Positions 1 to 10,450 of a stretch of DNA of 52,750 nt are shown here, one piece after another (the stretch's first letter is position 1; each line of letters begins with the position of its first letter). Location of the stretch: positions 1 through 52,750 of the forward strand of contig JAVBPG010000040.1 of NCBI GenBank assembly GCA_031549685.1, written 5' to 3'. The notes under the pieces are model-generated. The model saw only the letters and a program-made list of their open reading frames with translations, was not told where the DNA came from and did no database searches. Both the position numbers and the translations under genes were made by a program. This DNA comes from JAITMY01 sp031549685 (GTDB lineage Bacteria; Bacteroidota; Bacteroidia; Bacteroidales; UBA932).

Positions 1-164
1 CGTTTAAAATTTTTGATGCAAAAGGAGTGCTGATTAAAGCCTATGAGCTTGGCGGCAAAAACAGGCTTGAGCTTAATCTACAAACCCTCGCAAAAGGAGT
101 TTATGTTTACGCCGCAATCTCAAAAAACAACCAGAAGGCATTGGGGAAAATAATCGTTAAATAG
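1..164 (+). CDS. C-terminal end of a T9SS type A cargo protein (partial)
   Basis: Only the last 53 codons lie in the window; the readable frame begins at base 3 and ends at a TAG at 162-164. The fragment has the usual end of a type IX secretion type A sorting domain: a beta-strand pattern, the motif LAKGVYVYAA, then a basic tail ending GKIIVK. In such proteins this domain directs passage through the T9SS outer-membrane pore and is normally removed as the protein is anchored to the surface. The functional part lies upstream and cannot be judged. Two more type A cargo genes follow on the same strand, but a gap of 268 bases separates them. Confidence 0.8.
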   Translation, partial: FKIFDAKGVLIKAYELGGKNRLELNLQTLAKGVYVYAAISKNNQKALGKIIVK

Positions 165-432
165 CTTGCAAATGAAGTAAGAGGTTGCTATGAATGCAGC
201 TATTTTTCACGCTGTAAGCGGTAGAGGAAAGCATCCCTACCGCTTTACTTGTAAATAATGTTAAGCCAAAACTTGCAATCGTTTGCGAAATCGTTTGAAA
301 GTTAAAGCTTTTCCAACAGCCTATTAACACGCAAATTACAAGTAGATAATAGCGTATATTAGCATTCTGTTAGCAATGAGAAGTGGAGGAATTTAATACT
401 TTGATTTTGGCTTTATTAACATTTGCATTAAC
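165..432. other. Intergenic region upstream of the amylase operon
   Basis: No open frame worth calling is seen. The segment is AT-rich and must hold the amylase promoter, but no clean TAnnTTTG box is visible; the nearest candidate, ATACTTTG around 397-404, is imperfect. It contains a small hairpin (216-245) and two copies of the 9-mer aatcgtttg at 277-285 and 289-297. Confidence 0.5.
216..245 (+). terminator. Possible transcription terminator hairpin
   Basis: A perfect 9-bp stem, aagcggtag with ctaccgctt, encloses a 12-base loop about 50 bases after the stop of the upstream cargo gene. There is no strong T-run after it, so it is a weak candidate for a factor-independent terminator and could also be a processing signal. 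Confidence 0.35.
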
Positions 433-3400
433 ATGAAAAACGTAGCATTGACCGTACTCCTGCTCATTGGCCTGCTCAGCGCCCGCGCCCAGGTGGTAAC
501 CTCAAGCCCCGTGGTGCCGGTGCACAGCAAGCCTGCCACCATTACCTTCGACGCAGCGCAGGGTACGGCCGGGCTAAAGGACTACGAGGGGACGGTGTAC
601 GCGCATACCGGAGTTATCACCAGCAAAAGCACGGGGGCGAGCGACTGGAAGTACGTCAACAACACCTGGGGCGAAAACCTGCCCAAATACAAGCTTACCG
701 CCAAGGGCAACAACAGGTGGGAGCTGAGCATTAGCCCCAGCATACGCGAGTGGTACGGCGTGCCCGAGGATGAGGTAATACTCAAAATGGCCTTCGTATT
801 TCGTAGCGGAGAACCCAAAACCACCGGAAAAACCGACTTTTTGGAGGGAAAAGATGACGGAGGAAAGGACATCTTTATCGACGTATCGGAGGATGATTTT
901 AACCTGGCCATTACCGCACCGCGCAACAACAGCCTGTTCAAAGAGGGCGATAGCATTGCCCTGTGGGCGGCATCGTCGGTAGCAGCCCGGCTTGCGCTGT
1001 ACGGCAACGGCGTGGAGCTAAAGCAAGCGCCTGCCGATACGCTAATAGGCTACACCATTACCAACGCCGCCAAGGGCAACTACACCCTGGTGGCCACCGC
1101 CGTCAAGGGCGCACAAGCCAAGAGCGACACGGTGCGCTTTGTGGTGCGCGGAGAGAGCGAGGAGGCTGCAAAGCCAGCAGGCATGAGCGATGGCGTGAAC
1201 TATAATGCTACTGATAAAACCAAGGTTACCCTGGTGCTCTGCGCTCCGCAAAAAAGTTTTGTGTACGTGGTGGGCGATTTCAACGGGTGGATGCTCAGCA
1301 ACGACTACATGATGAAAAAGGACGGCGACCGCTTTTGGATTACCCTCAGCAACCTCGCGCCGGGTAAGGAGTACAGGTTTCAGTACGCCGTCGACGGCAG
1401 CATATTTGTGGGCGACCCTTACTCCGAGAAAGTGCTCGATGAGTGGAACGACAAGTACATTACCGACACCACCTACGCCAACCTGCTACCCTACCCCGAG
1501 GGCAAGGCCAACGGCTACGTGAGCGTGCTGCAAACCGGCCAGGCGCCGTATCCGTGGCTGGTGCAAGATTTTAAGGCGCCAAATAAATCCGACCTGGTAA
1601 TATACGAGCTGCTCCTGCGCGACTTCGTAAAGCAGCACAGCTACGCCTCGCTCATTGACACCCTGCCCTACCTGCAGCGCTTAGGCATTAACGCCATTGA
1701 GCTGCTTCCGTTCAACGAGTTCGACGGCAACGAGAGCTGGGGCTACAACCCCGCCTACTACTGCTCCCCCGACAAAGCATACGGCAGCGCCAAAATGCTC
1801 AAGCGCTTTATCGACGAGTGCCACCGCCGCGGCATAGCCGTTATTATGGACATTGCGCTCAACCACGCCTTCGGCAATTCGCCCACCGTAAAAATGTACT
1901 GGGATGCGGCCAACAAGCGGCCTGCCGACGATAGCCCCTACCACAACGCCGTGGCAAAGCATCCGTACAACGTGGGCGAGGACTTTAACCACAGCAGCCC
2001 CTACACGCAGGAGCTGGTAAGGCGCGTGGTGGAGTACTGGCTGCGGGAGTACAAGATAGACGGCTACCGCTTTGACCTTTCAAAAGGATTTACGCAAAAC
2101 TACAGCACTGACCTTAGCGCGTGGAGCGCCTACGACCAAAGCCGTATCGACAACTGGAAGCGCATATCAGGTCAGGTGTGGGCCGTAAAGTCCGATGCCT
2201 ACGTAATCCTGGAGCACCTTGGCGAATACTGGGAGGAGCTGGAGCTATCGAACAACGGCATGATGCTGTGGAGCAACCAGCAGCCCAGCTACGCCGAGGT
2301 GGCCATGGGCTACAGCAACAACAAAAGCAACCTGCAGGGAGTGCAGTATAGCGCACACGGATTTACGCAGCCCAACCTGGTGCCCTACATGGAAAGCCAC
2401 GACGAGGAGCGCATCATGTACGACCTGCTACAGTACGGCAACGGGCACAACGGCTACAGCACCAAAAATCCTGCCACCGCGCTGGAGCGGGTGGCCATGG
2501 CAGCGGTGCTGTTTTACACCGTGCCCGGGCCCAAAATGCTGTGGCAGTTCGGGGAGCTGGGCTACGACTACTCCATAGGCCAGTGCGAGGTCGACACCCT
2601 TATACACCGCGAGGACTGCCGGACAGCCAAAAAGCCCATCCGCTGGGACTACGCCGCTGATGCGGGACGCGCCAAGCTGTTCGACGTTTTTTCAAAGCTT
2701 ATTCAGCTCAAAAAAACCTACCCTGCCATTCGCTACCCCAACAACTTTTACATCGGCGTTCCGGGCGGTAACAACAACGACCTGCGCAAGTGGATACACG
2801 CCGAGCGCGGCGACTCCAGCCTGCTGGCGGTGGTAAATGCCGATGTGGCGCAGCAGTCGTTCGACGTATATTTTCCCAACACCGGAAAATACTACGAGCT
2901 GTTTACCGGCGATTCGGTCAACATTACCGGTACCCAATGGCAGCTCACGCTGCGCCCCGGGGAGTACCGCGTGTACACGCGCACCCGGATAGGTGCTGCA
3001 CCCGCCGTGGTGGTGCCGCCCAGCCCCTACCCCAAGGTGCAAATCCTGTCGCCTGCGGCAAACAAAACCTACGCGGTGGGGCAGGCCGCCACCATTACGG
3101 CGGTAGCCGACAACGCCGATAGCCTGCTCCTGCACCTCAACGGCGCATGCCTGCACCGGGTAGCCGGCAGCGGGCTCAGCTACACGCTAAGCAGCATTGT
3201 CGCCGCCGGAACGTACACCCTTAGCGTTACCGCAAAAAACGCCTACGATGCAGAAAGCGCAAGCCTAAAAATAGCCTACACACAACCATCCATCAGCTTA
3301 AGCATTACCCCAAATGTATCGAGCGTAGAGGTGGGCAGCAGCATATCGGTAAGCGCAAATGCCCCGCTGGCCGACAGCGTGTACCTCATGCACAATGGAG

Positions 3401-3819
3401 CTACAGTGGTGCGCAAGGCCGGCTCGCTGGCCGGCTACACCATAACCGGCATAGCCGATACCGGCACGCACAGCTTTACCGCCAGGGCCAAGTTCGGCTC
3501 CAACGTGCTTACCACCACTAAGCAGATAAGAGCCACTGACGACAAGCAGGTAACCGGCGTGGCAGCGGCGCAGGATGCAGAGGTGCAGCTCTACCCCAAC
3601 CCGTTTGGCAGCGAACTCAGCATTCAGTCAAGCGATATTATCAGCCGGGTAGAAATTTACAGCCCGAGCGGGGCGCTGGTCATGCAGCACAACCTGCCGC
3701 TTATGCGCGGAGTTATCGGCATCAACACCGGTAAGCTGAGGCCCGGAATTTACATGCTGCGCCTCACCACCGACCGTGGAGTATGCATTACCAAAAAAAC
3801 AGTAAAGAAAAATCAATAA
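433..3819 (+). CDS. Secreted GH13 alpha-amylase family protein with T9SS sorting domain
   Basis: A 1128-residue secreted glycoside hydrolase predicted to cut alpha-glucans such as starch at the cell surface. Residues 1-20 form a signal peptide ending ARAQ. Next come a beta-rich module (about 25-150, containing GLKDYEGTVYAHTG), an Ig-like domain (about 160-240) and a CBM48-like E-set (about 255-345, VVGDFNGW). The GH13 barrel follows at about 385-780. The four GH13 motifs are visible: DIALNH (473-478), YRFDLSKG with nucleophile D548, ILEHLGE with acid E594, and ESHDEE with H656 and D657. Two further Ig-like domains and a type A T9SS sorting domain (about 1045-1128, YPNPFGSELSIQS) end the protein. 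The stop lies 3 bases before the next ATG, so the two genes are probably co-transcribed. The exact product specificity cannot be read from the motifs. Confidence 0.9.
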   Translation: MKNVALTVLLLIGLLSARAQVVTSSPVVPVHSKPATITFDAAQGTAGLKDYEGTVYAHTGVITSKSTGASDWKYVNNTWGENLPKYKLTAKGNNRWELSISPSIREWYGVPEDEVILKMAFVFRSGEPKTTGKTDFLEGKDDGGKDIFIDVSEDDFNLAITAPRNNSLFKEGDSIALWAASSVAARLALYGNGVELKQAPADTLIGYTITNAAKGNYTLVATAVKGAQAKSDTVRFVVRGESEEAAKPAGMSDGVNYNATDKTKVTLVLCAPQKSFVYVVGDFNGWMLSNDYMMKKDGDRFWITLSNLAPGKEYRFQYAVDGSIFVGDPYSEKVLDEWNDKYITDTTYANLLPYPEGKANGYVSVLQTGQAPYPWLVQDFKAPNKSDLVIYELLLRDFVKQHSYASLIDTLPYLQRLGINAIELLPFNEFDGNESWGYNPAYYCSPDKAYGSAKMLKRFIDECHRRGIAVIMDIALNHAFGNSPTVKMYWDAANKRPADDSPYHNAVAKHPYNVGEDFNHSSPYTQELVRRVVEYWLREYKIDGYRFDLSKGFTQNYSTDLSAWSAYDQSRIDNWKRISGQVWAVKSDAYVILEHLGEYWEELELSNNGMMLWSNQQPSYAEVAMGYSNNKSNLQGVQYSAHGFTQPNLVPYMESHDEERIMYDLLQYGNGHNGYSTKNPATALERVAMAAVLFYTVPGPKMLWQFGELGYDYSIGQCEVDTLIHREDCRTAKKPIRWDYAADAGRAKLFDVFSKLIQLKKTYPAIRYPNNFYIGVPGGNNNDLRKWIHAERGDSSLLAVVNADVAQQSFDVYFPNTGKYYELFTGDSVNITGTQWQLTLRPGEYRVYTRTRIGAAPAVVVPPSPYPKVQILSPAANKTYAVGQAATITAVADNADSLLLHLNGACLHRVAGSGLSYTLSSIVAAGTYTLSVTAKNAYDAESASLKIAYTQPSISLSITPNVSSVEVGSSISVSANAPLADSVYLMHNGATVVRKAGSLAGYTITGIADTGTHSFTARAKFGSNVLTTTKQIRATDDKQVTGVAAAQDAEVQLYPNPFGSELSIQSSDIISRVEIYSPSGALVMQHNLPLMRGVIGINTGKLRPGIYMLRLTTDRGVCITKKTVKKNQ

Positions 3820-3822
3820 AAT

Positions 3823-6800
3823 ATGAACGCTATGAAACAAATACTTGCCGCCACCGCTATGGTGCTATGCGCCCTGGGCGTTTTTGCTCAAACGGTAACC
3901 AACGACCCGTGGGTGCTGCACCCCCAAAACAGCTACAACAACGGCGTATGGGCATCGCACTACAGCTGCGCCGACGACAGCATAACCATTGAGCTTAACT
4001 CCTTTTGGGGGGCGGGCGACTGCGGAGCTAACTCGGGGCTGAAGGATTACCGCTGGGACCACGTGTACCTGCACTCCGGCGTAAAACTCAACAATGGCGC
4101 TGCCGAGCGTTGGCAAACTGATATTGCGCCTAAAAATAAGTTCGCATTCCTGTACTACCACGATGTGGTAAGCGAGGCCAACTACGGCATTTTTCAAATC
4201 AGGTTTAAGCTGGCCGACATGTACGGCTTGAGCGAAGAGGAAAAAAATCAGGCTACAGCTATTGAGTTTTTGGTAAAAAATAATGATCAGAATGCATGGC
4301 AAAAGCAGTGCGACGGATCGAACTTTTACAAAATCATTCACCAATTTTCGGCCGCGTTTACCGCGCTAAGCAAAACAAATTTTTACGTTGGGGAATCGGT
4401 GCCCCTGGAGTTCCAAAGTAAAATAGACGGAGCGGCGAATGCAGGAAATAGCCCCACGATAGCGCTCAAGCAAAACGGGCTTGCGCTGTCGGACATTTCT
4501 TCCTCGGCGGGCACGTATACCAAAACGCTATCGTCGCTTGTCGCGGGCAGCTACGCCATTGCCGGGCAGTCAAAGTCCGAGGGTGGCGCCCTGCGCGTGG
4601 ACACCGTGCGCTTTACCATGCACGCGCCGCAGGTTACCCTTAGCCTCAACGCTACCAGCATTACCGACAACGGAACAGACAAGGTAGTCATTACCGCCTC
4701 CATACCTGCTGCGGCCGGTGTGCCTGTTAGCATTCCGCTCAGCATTACCGGAGGCGTGGCCGGCACCGACTACCGCTTGTCGTCGGGTAGCATTACCATT
4801 GCCGCCAACGCCACCAGCGCCACCGATACGCTCAGCTCGGTGGCCGAGGGCACCGTTAACGGCGATAAGGAGCTGACCGTAAACATAGGCACCGTAACCG
4901 GATTGGCCGGTGTGAGCTTTACCCTGCACAACGCCTCTGCCCCCACCATTACCATTCAGGATAAGGAGGCCGGCTGCATTAAACCCGCTGCCGCCATGGG
5001 CGCCGACACGACGCTGTGCGCGGGTGACTACGCGGTGGTGCGCATGACATCTACCGCCGAAACCGATGTAGAGTACACCCTGTGGGATGCCGCTACGGCA
5101 GGCAACCCGGTGGCTGCCTCCTTGGCCAACGGTAAGTTTACCACCACCAATCCGCTCTTGGCAAGCACCACGGTGTACATTCAATCGTACAAAAGCGACA
5201 ACCCCGTGGGATGCCAGTATGCAGCTACACGGTCGGCGGCTATTGCCGTTACCGTGAACGCCATTCCCAACCAGCCCGATATTATGATAAATAGCGCAAC
5301 GCTCTGCTCGGGCGATACGCTTAGGCTAAGCACCAGCGCCGTGGCCGATTCGTATGCGTGGAGCGGCCCCAACGCTTTTTCATCTACCACACAAAATCCA
5401 ACCCTAAACGGAGCTAACGAGCTGGCAGCAGGCAGCTACACGCTGACCGTAAAAGTAAACGGCTGCGAAAGCCCGGTGGCCACCCAGGCCGTAGTAGTTA
5501 ACCCCAAGCCTGCCGTGCCAACGCTGGGCAGCAACAGCCCCGTATGCGTGCTCGATAGCAGCATAACCCTCAGCGGAGCATGCGCCACCCCGGGCGTCAG
5601 CTACTCGTGGAGCGGCCCCGCGGGCTTCAGCTCTACCGCCCAAAATCCCAGCTTTAAGCTCACGTCGGAGTATGCGCAGTCCGGCACGTACGAGCTTACC
5701 GTGAGCAAAAACGGATGCAGCAGCAAAGCCCCCACCTACGTGGCCACCGGCGCCACCGCATGCCTTTCCGGAGTGTGGGAGAGCTATCCGCCCTACGCCG
5801 CCGAGGATGATACGGTGAGCGTTTACTTCAACCTCGATTTGGCAGCCCAGGGCAGCGGTACCGATCACATCGGAGCAACCGCCCGGCGCCTGTACATTGT
5901 GAATGGTTTATACACCGGCGTTACGCCCACTGCCAGCGGCTTAGACCTGTTTGAGAGCAACGAAAAATGGCGCTTTAGCAACCGCTTTAGCTTAGCCGGT
6001 ATTTTTGAAATGCAGCTGGCCTCCGAGGTCAATGGCCAAAGGCGCTACTACTGGCGCATGAACAAGCCGGTAAAAGATTTTGTGTACGACAACCAACAAA
6101 CCGGCGAAACCTGGCAAGGCGATGAAACAGCGGAGAAATACCTGCTGCGCATACAGGGTCGCGGCGCTAACGGCAGCGACTGGGAGGGCCTTTTCCCCAA
6201 CAAGGATGTGGCTTCGATGGAGCGCATGCTGCATAACTTTGCCGTAAAAATAGAGGTTGATACCAACGTTTGCGCCAGCGCCTCCCTGAGCGGAACCGTG
6301 CTCAAGCTGGTAGACGGCGTGAAGCAGGGCGCCAAGCCCGCTACCGTTACGCTTACCGCCAGCGGCAACCCCGTTACGCTTACCGATAACGGCGATGGGT
6401 CGTACTCGTTTACCTTAGATAATGTTGGCACGAGCGATTTGCAATTTTCGGCCAGGGCCGAGTCGCCGACCGGAGCCGTGCGCACCGCGCAGCAAGCCAT
6501 TCACGTTTACAGCGCGCCCACGGCCATACTCCTGTCGAGCATTGTGGCACCGGGCAGCTGCGCCGATTTGCCCTTCGATGTGCGCGTTGCCGGCGTTGAT
6601 ACCAGCCTGTACCGCTACACGCTGGTCGATAACGCCGACGCGGCCATTCCATCGGCCGTAGCGCTGCTGCACGACACGCTATGCTTTACGCCTGCTAGCC
6701 CACCCGCCGCAGGCAGCTACACGTGGAAGCTGGTTCGCAGCGCCAAGTCGCATCCTGCGGCCTGTAGCCAGTCGCCGGCCACCGCATTTACTTTTGAGCG

Positions 6801-9800
6801 CTACGCAGCCATCAGCTTTACCAATAAATTAGCTGCCGCTCCGCACTGCGGCGCCACCAACGGAAGCATCGCCGTATCGGTTAGCAGAGGCGCAGGAGCA
6901 GGCGACAGCTTTAGCTACTACCTGAATAAAAATTTGGAAAGCGCAACGGCGGATTCGTCATACACGTTCAGCAATCTGAGCGCCGGAAAATACCTGGTTG
7001 AGGTGGTCAACAGCACCGGCTGCACGCTGGCCGATAGCGTTGCCGTACCCAACCCCACAGGCGCTCCCAGCGATGCCCTGGTAAGAACTTTGGCCACCAC
7101 CCGCTGCAACCTGAGCGATGGAGCGGTAGTGGTAAAGAAAGGACAGGACGGCGTGCTGCCGCTCACGGTAGAGCTTTACTCGGGCGCCACCCTTGCCGAC
7201 ACAAAATCCATAGCCCAGGTCGCCGACTCCGCCCTCTTTGCATCGCTGGCTTCGGGGACGTACTCCGTTGTGGTGCGCGGCGCCAACAGCTGCGATGCAA
7301 GCTTCCAGAATATCACCGTATCGAAACCCGCCAACCCGCTTGTGCAAATTACAAGGCTCAGCAACCCGGTGTGCCCGGGCGATAGCGGCAGCATCAGGCT
7401 GGACACTATAAGCGGCTTATTACCATTTACTTACGAATGGAAAAACGCTGCAGACCAAACGGTAAGCATTAGCTACAGCGCTGTAGATACCGGCAGCTAC
7501 ACCCTGCTGGTAACCGATGCCAACGCCTGCTCATCTACGGCAAGCGTACGCATTGATGCGCCGGCCAACGCCACGCCTCCAATGCCCGCCATTACCGCCA
7601 ACAGCAGCTACTGCTCGGGCGATACGCTCAAGCTAAAAACCGCGGCGGTGAGCGGCGCTACCTACCGCTGGTCGGGGCCCAACGGATTTACATCGGCCCT
7701 GCAAAATCCCGTGATAGCCAACAGCACAACGGCAGCAAGCGGCAGCTACTCGCTGAGCATTACCGTCAACACCTGCCCAAGCGCCAGCGTGGTAAAAAAT
7801 ATAACCGTGAATGCAAGGCCAACGCTTGCCCTCAGCAGCACCAGCCGCACCTGCGCTCCCAACTCGGGAAGCATTACCGTAAATGCAACCGGCGGTACCC
7901 CGTTTGTCAACGCCATGTACTCGCTACAGCTGAACTCCGGGGCGAATGTAAAGCAGGCGAACGGCTACGCATTTTCGAACCTGAACGCCGGCAGCTACAC
8001 CGTACTGCTGACCGATAGCACGGGCTGCAGCGATACCAAGTCGGCCACGGTAAGCAGCGATACAATCAGGCCTGCTACTACCGCCAACATTACTCCTGCA
8101 TCGGCAGGGCAGAACAACGGAAGCATTGAGCTGCAGGTAACCGCCGGAACAGCCCCATTCAGCGTAAGCATAGGCAGCGACACGCGCAGCAATGTAGCGC
8201 TTAACGCGCCGGTTACCTTTGCCGACCTCAGCGCAGGAAGCTACAGCGCGCAGGTTACGGGGAGCAACGGCTGCAACTCCACCTCCGATATGCTGGTCGG
8301 TGCCACCACCAACGCCGTGGCGATTAACGCCTCCTGGCTGGTGCACGGCGACAGCCTGGCGGTAACGCTCAATACGCTGGGCACCGGCATGAGCGGTACG
8401 CTGGCGGGCTACAACGGCAGCGATGTGTACTTTTGGGCCGGCGTGGTATTTAAAAACAACACCGAAAAATACATCCCCGCCCAGTGGGAACAAGTGCCAC
8501 CGGCTACGCTAAAGATGAGCAAAATATCTGCGCACACGTACCGCTTCGGCATAGCATCGCTACAATCATTCTACAGCCTGTCCAACGCGGCGCTCGACTC
8601 GGTTAAGGGATTCAAGTACATATTCCGCTCGGGCGGCGATGGTAGCGGTGGAAACATTTTGGAGGGCAAAAACAGCGGCGCCGATTTTTGGGAGGACATT
8701 CACTCCTTCCGCCTCGACGCATGGATTCACGAGCAGGAAAACCGCAAGGTCAACAACGTTTACCAGTACTACGTGGGCGATTCGGTTTGCCTTAAGTTGG
8801 AAAAATTTGTAGACGAAGTAAAAAATGGAGGTAAGGAATACCCCGTTGATATTCTACTCAGCTCATCAGCGGTAGCCACCATCCCTGCCTCGCAGGAGTA
8901 CAGCAACGGCGAGCACATCGTCAAGCTGCCTTTGAGCACGGCAGTGAGCAGCACCACGGTGCAGGCCCGCGGCTACTCGGCCGGAGGCGCCGTTTGCACT
9001 TCTGCCCAATCGCACTCGCTTAAGGTGGTAGCGCCCGTTCTTACGCTATCGCTTAGCAGGAGCAGCGTGGGCAGAGGCGACTCAATCATCGTTACCGCCA
9101 AAATTCCGGTTAAAGCACCCGCCGCCGTCAGCGTGCAGCTGCAGGTAACCGGAGGCGTATCGGGCACCGACTACACGCTCAGCCCTGCCGCCATTACCAT
9201 TGCCGCGGGCGACACCTGTGCTACGGCTACGCTCAACGTTGCTACCGCGGCCACGGCTACGAGCCTTGGCATTTCGGCCGGAAGCATTAGCGGCCCAGGC
9301 GGCGTTGCATTTACCTGCAGCACCACGCCGGTGCTGAGCATTAGCGCCAACCCTGTAAGCGTGCTGCTGCTGGCACCCGCCGATGGTGCCACCTTTACGC
9401 AGGGCGACAGCATTTGCATTACAGCGCAAGCGGCCAACGCCGACACGCTCATTATCTACGTAAACGGGCTGGAGGTAAAGCGCAGCCCGTTGGCCAGCAT
9501 CAACTACACGGTAAAAAATGCAGCCGTGGGAACGCACACCATACTGGCGGTAGCCAAAACCAGCGAAGGAGTGCAGGAGCAGGCGCAGCGCAGCGTTGTT
9601 GTAAATGCGTGGCCGCAAGCCACGGTAAGCATTATCCGGCCTGCCCACGGAAGCGTACTTAGGGCGGGCGTAAGCGTTGCCATAGCTGCTCAAGCCACCA
9701 ACAGCGATACGCTGATTCTATGGGTAAACAACGTTGAGAAAAAGCGCGAGCACAGCAGCAGCCTCAGCTACACCATGTCAAACGTTGAAGCCGGTTTGTA

Positions 9801-10410
9801 CAACATAAAGGTGTTGGCCAAAAACAGGTTCAACCAGGCCTTAGATCAGGTCAGCATAGTTGTAAACGATAGCACTCCTGTTGTAAATCCGCAGCCCACG
9901 GTCAGCATACTGCAGCCGACCAACAACGCCACCTTTAGCGAAGGCGGCAGCGCCACAGTAACGGTAAACCTTACCAACGCCGACTCGGCAGTGCTCAAGC
10001 TCGACGACGCCGTGGTACACCGCGTAGGCAGCACCGATGCGTTTTCGTTTACCATTACCAACCTCACATCCGGCACGCACAGCATTAGCGTGAAGGTATT
10101 CGGCCCCGGCGGACAAAGCAGCGAGGCACAGGTAAGCATTGTGGTCAACAAGGCTACGGCGGTTGGTAAAAACGAGGGCGATGCCATGCTGAAGGTGTAC
10201 CCCAATCCGGCCGGTAAGGGTAGCGTCCGCATTGAGGTTGACGCCATGTACAGCAATACTACTATTGGCGTTTACAGCTTGGCGGGCGTGCTGCTGAAGA
10301 GCGGCACGGCGGCCTCGCTAAGCGGCAAGCTTGACCTGCCAAGCGGCACGTACATCCTCATGCTGCAGGCCAACGGTAAGCAGTACGCCAAAAAGTTGGT
10401 GGTAAGGTAA
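3823..10410 (+). CDS. Giant modular T9SS surface protein, putative starch-binding scaffold
   Basis: A 2195-residue secreted protein without an obvious catalytic domain. The signal peptide ends VFAQ; the start could also be the ATG at 3832. Three modules resemble the N-terminal module of the adjacent amylase: A at about 3900-4350 (GLKDYRWDHVYLHSG), B at about 5770-6280 and C at about 8320-8730 (GFKYIFRSGGD, compare MAFVFRSGEPK in the amylase). Between them lie Calx-beta-like domains (about 4630-4970 and 9030-9340), Ig-like domains with the SYxWSGPxGF pattern, and SprB-like repeats at about 6840-8290. Three related Ig domains (9355-10150) and a type A sorting domain (from about 10180, VYPNPAGKGSV) finish it. 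Shared modules and the 3-base gap to the amylase suggest a multivalent carbohydrate-binding partner; that function is inference. A pure adhesin role is the alternative. Confidence 0.75.
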   Translation: MNAMKQILAATAMVLCALGVFAQTVTNDPWVLHPQNSYNNGVWASHYSCADDSITIELNSFWGAGDCGANSGLKDYRWDHVYLHSGVKLNNGAAERWQTDIAPKNKFAFLYYHDVVSEANYGIFQIRFKLADMYGLSEEEKNQATAIEFLVKNNDQNAWQKQCDGSNFYKIIHQFSAAFTALSKTNFYVGESVPLEFQSKIDGAANAGNSPTIALKQNGLALSDISSSAGTYTKTLSSLVAGSYAIAGQSKSEGGALRVDTVRFTMHAPQVTLSLNATSITDNGTDKVVITASIPAAAGVPVSIPLSITGGVAGTDYRLSSGSITIAANATSATDTLSSVAEGTVNGDKELTVNIGTVTGLAGVSFTLHNASAPTITIQDKEAGCIKPAAAMGADTTLCAGDYAVVRMTSTAETDVEYTLWDAATAGNPVAASLANGKFTTTNPLLASTTVYIQSYKSDNPVGCQYAATRSAAIAVTVNAIPNQPDIMINSATLCSGDTLRLSTSAVADSYAWSGPNAFSSTTQNPTLNGANELAAGSYTLTVKVNGCESPVATQAVVVNPKPAVPTLGSNSPVCVLDSSITLSGACATPGVSYSWSGPAGFSSTAQNPSFKLTSEYAQSGTYELTVSKNGCSSKAPTYVATGATACLSGVWESYPPYAAEDDTVSVYFNLDLAAQGSGTDHIGATARRLYIVNGLYTGVTPTASGLDLFESNEKWRFSNRFSLAGIFEMQLASEVNGQRRYYWRMNKPVKDFVYDNQQTGETWQGDETAEKYLLRIQGRGANGSDWEGLFPNKDVASMERMLHNFAVKIEVDTNVCASASLSGTVLKLVDGVKQGAKPATVTLTASGNPVTLTDNGDGSYSFTLDNVGTSDLQFSARAESPTGAVRTAQQAIHVYSAPTAILLSSIVAPGSCADLPFDVRVAGVDTSLYRYTLVDNADAAIPSAVALLHDTLCFTPASPPAAGSYTWKLVRSAKSHPAACSQSPATAFTFERYAAISFTNKLAAAPHCGATNGSIAVSVSRGAGAGDSFSYYLNKNLESATADSSYTFSNLSAGKYLVEVVNSTGCTLADSVAVPNPTGAPSDALVRTLATTRCNLSDGAVVVKKGQDGVLPLTVELYSGATLADTKSIAQVADSALFASLASGTYSVVVRGANSCDASFQNITVSKPANPLVQITRLSNPVCPGDSGSIRLDTISGLLPFTYEWKNAADQTVSISYSAVDTGSYTLLVTDANACSSTASVRIDAPANATPPMPAITANSSYCSGDTLKLKTAAVSGATYRWSGPNGFTSALQNPVIANSTTAASGSYSLSITVNTCPSASVVKNITVNARPTLALSSTSRTCAPNSGSITVNATGGTPFVNAMYSLQLNSGANVKQANGYAFSNLNAGSYTVLLTDSTGCSDTKSATVSSDTIRPATTANITPASAGQNNGSIELQVTAGTAPFSVSIGSDTRSNVALNAPVTFADLSAGSYSAQVTGSNGCNSTSDMLVGATTNAVAINASWLVHGDSLAVTLNTLGTGMSGTLAGYNGSDVYFWAGVVFKNNTEKYIPAQWEQVPPATLKMSKISAHTYRFGIASLQSFYSLSNAALDSVKGFKYIFRSGGDGSGGNILEGKNSGADFWEDIHSFRLDAWIHEQENRKVNNVYQYYVGDSVCLKLEKFVDEVKNGGKEYPVDILLSSSAVATIPASQEYSNGEHIVKLPLSTAVSSTTVQARGYSAGGAVCTSAQSHSLKVVAPVLTLSLSRSSVGRGDSIIVTAKIPVKAPAAVSVQLQVTGGVSGTDYTLSPAAITIAAGDTCATATLNVATAATATSLGISAGSISGPGGVAFTCSTTPVLSISANPVSVLLLAPADGATFTQGDSICITAQAANADTLIIYVNGLEVKRSPLASINYTVKNAAVGTHTILAVAKTSEGVQEQAQRSVVVNAWPQATVSIIRPAHGSVLRAGVSVAIAAQATNSDTLILWVNNVEKKREHSSSLSYTMSNVEAGLYNIKVLAKNRFNQALDQVSIVVNDSTPVVNPQPTVSILQPTNNATFSEGGSATVTVNLTNADSAVLKLDDAVVHRVGSTDAFSFTITNLTSGTHSISVKVFGPGGQSSEAQVSIVVNKATAVGKNEGDAMLKVYPNPAGKGSVRIEVDAMYSNTTIGVYSLAGVLLKSGTAASLSGKLDLPSGTYILMLQANGKQYAKKLVVR

Positions 10411-10450
10411 GGCCGGCGTAAAAAGGCGGAATGATTTTTTGAGTCAGTAA

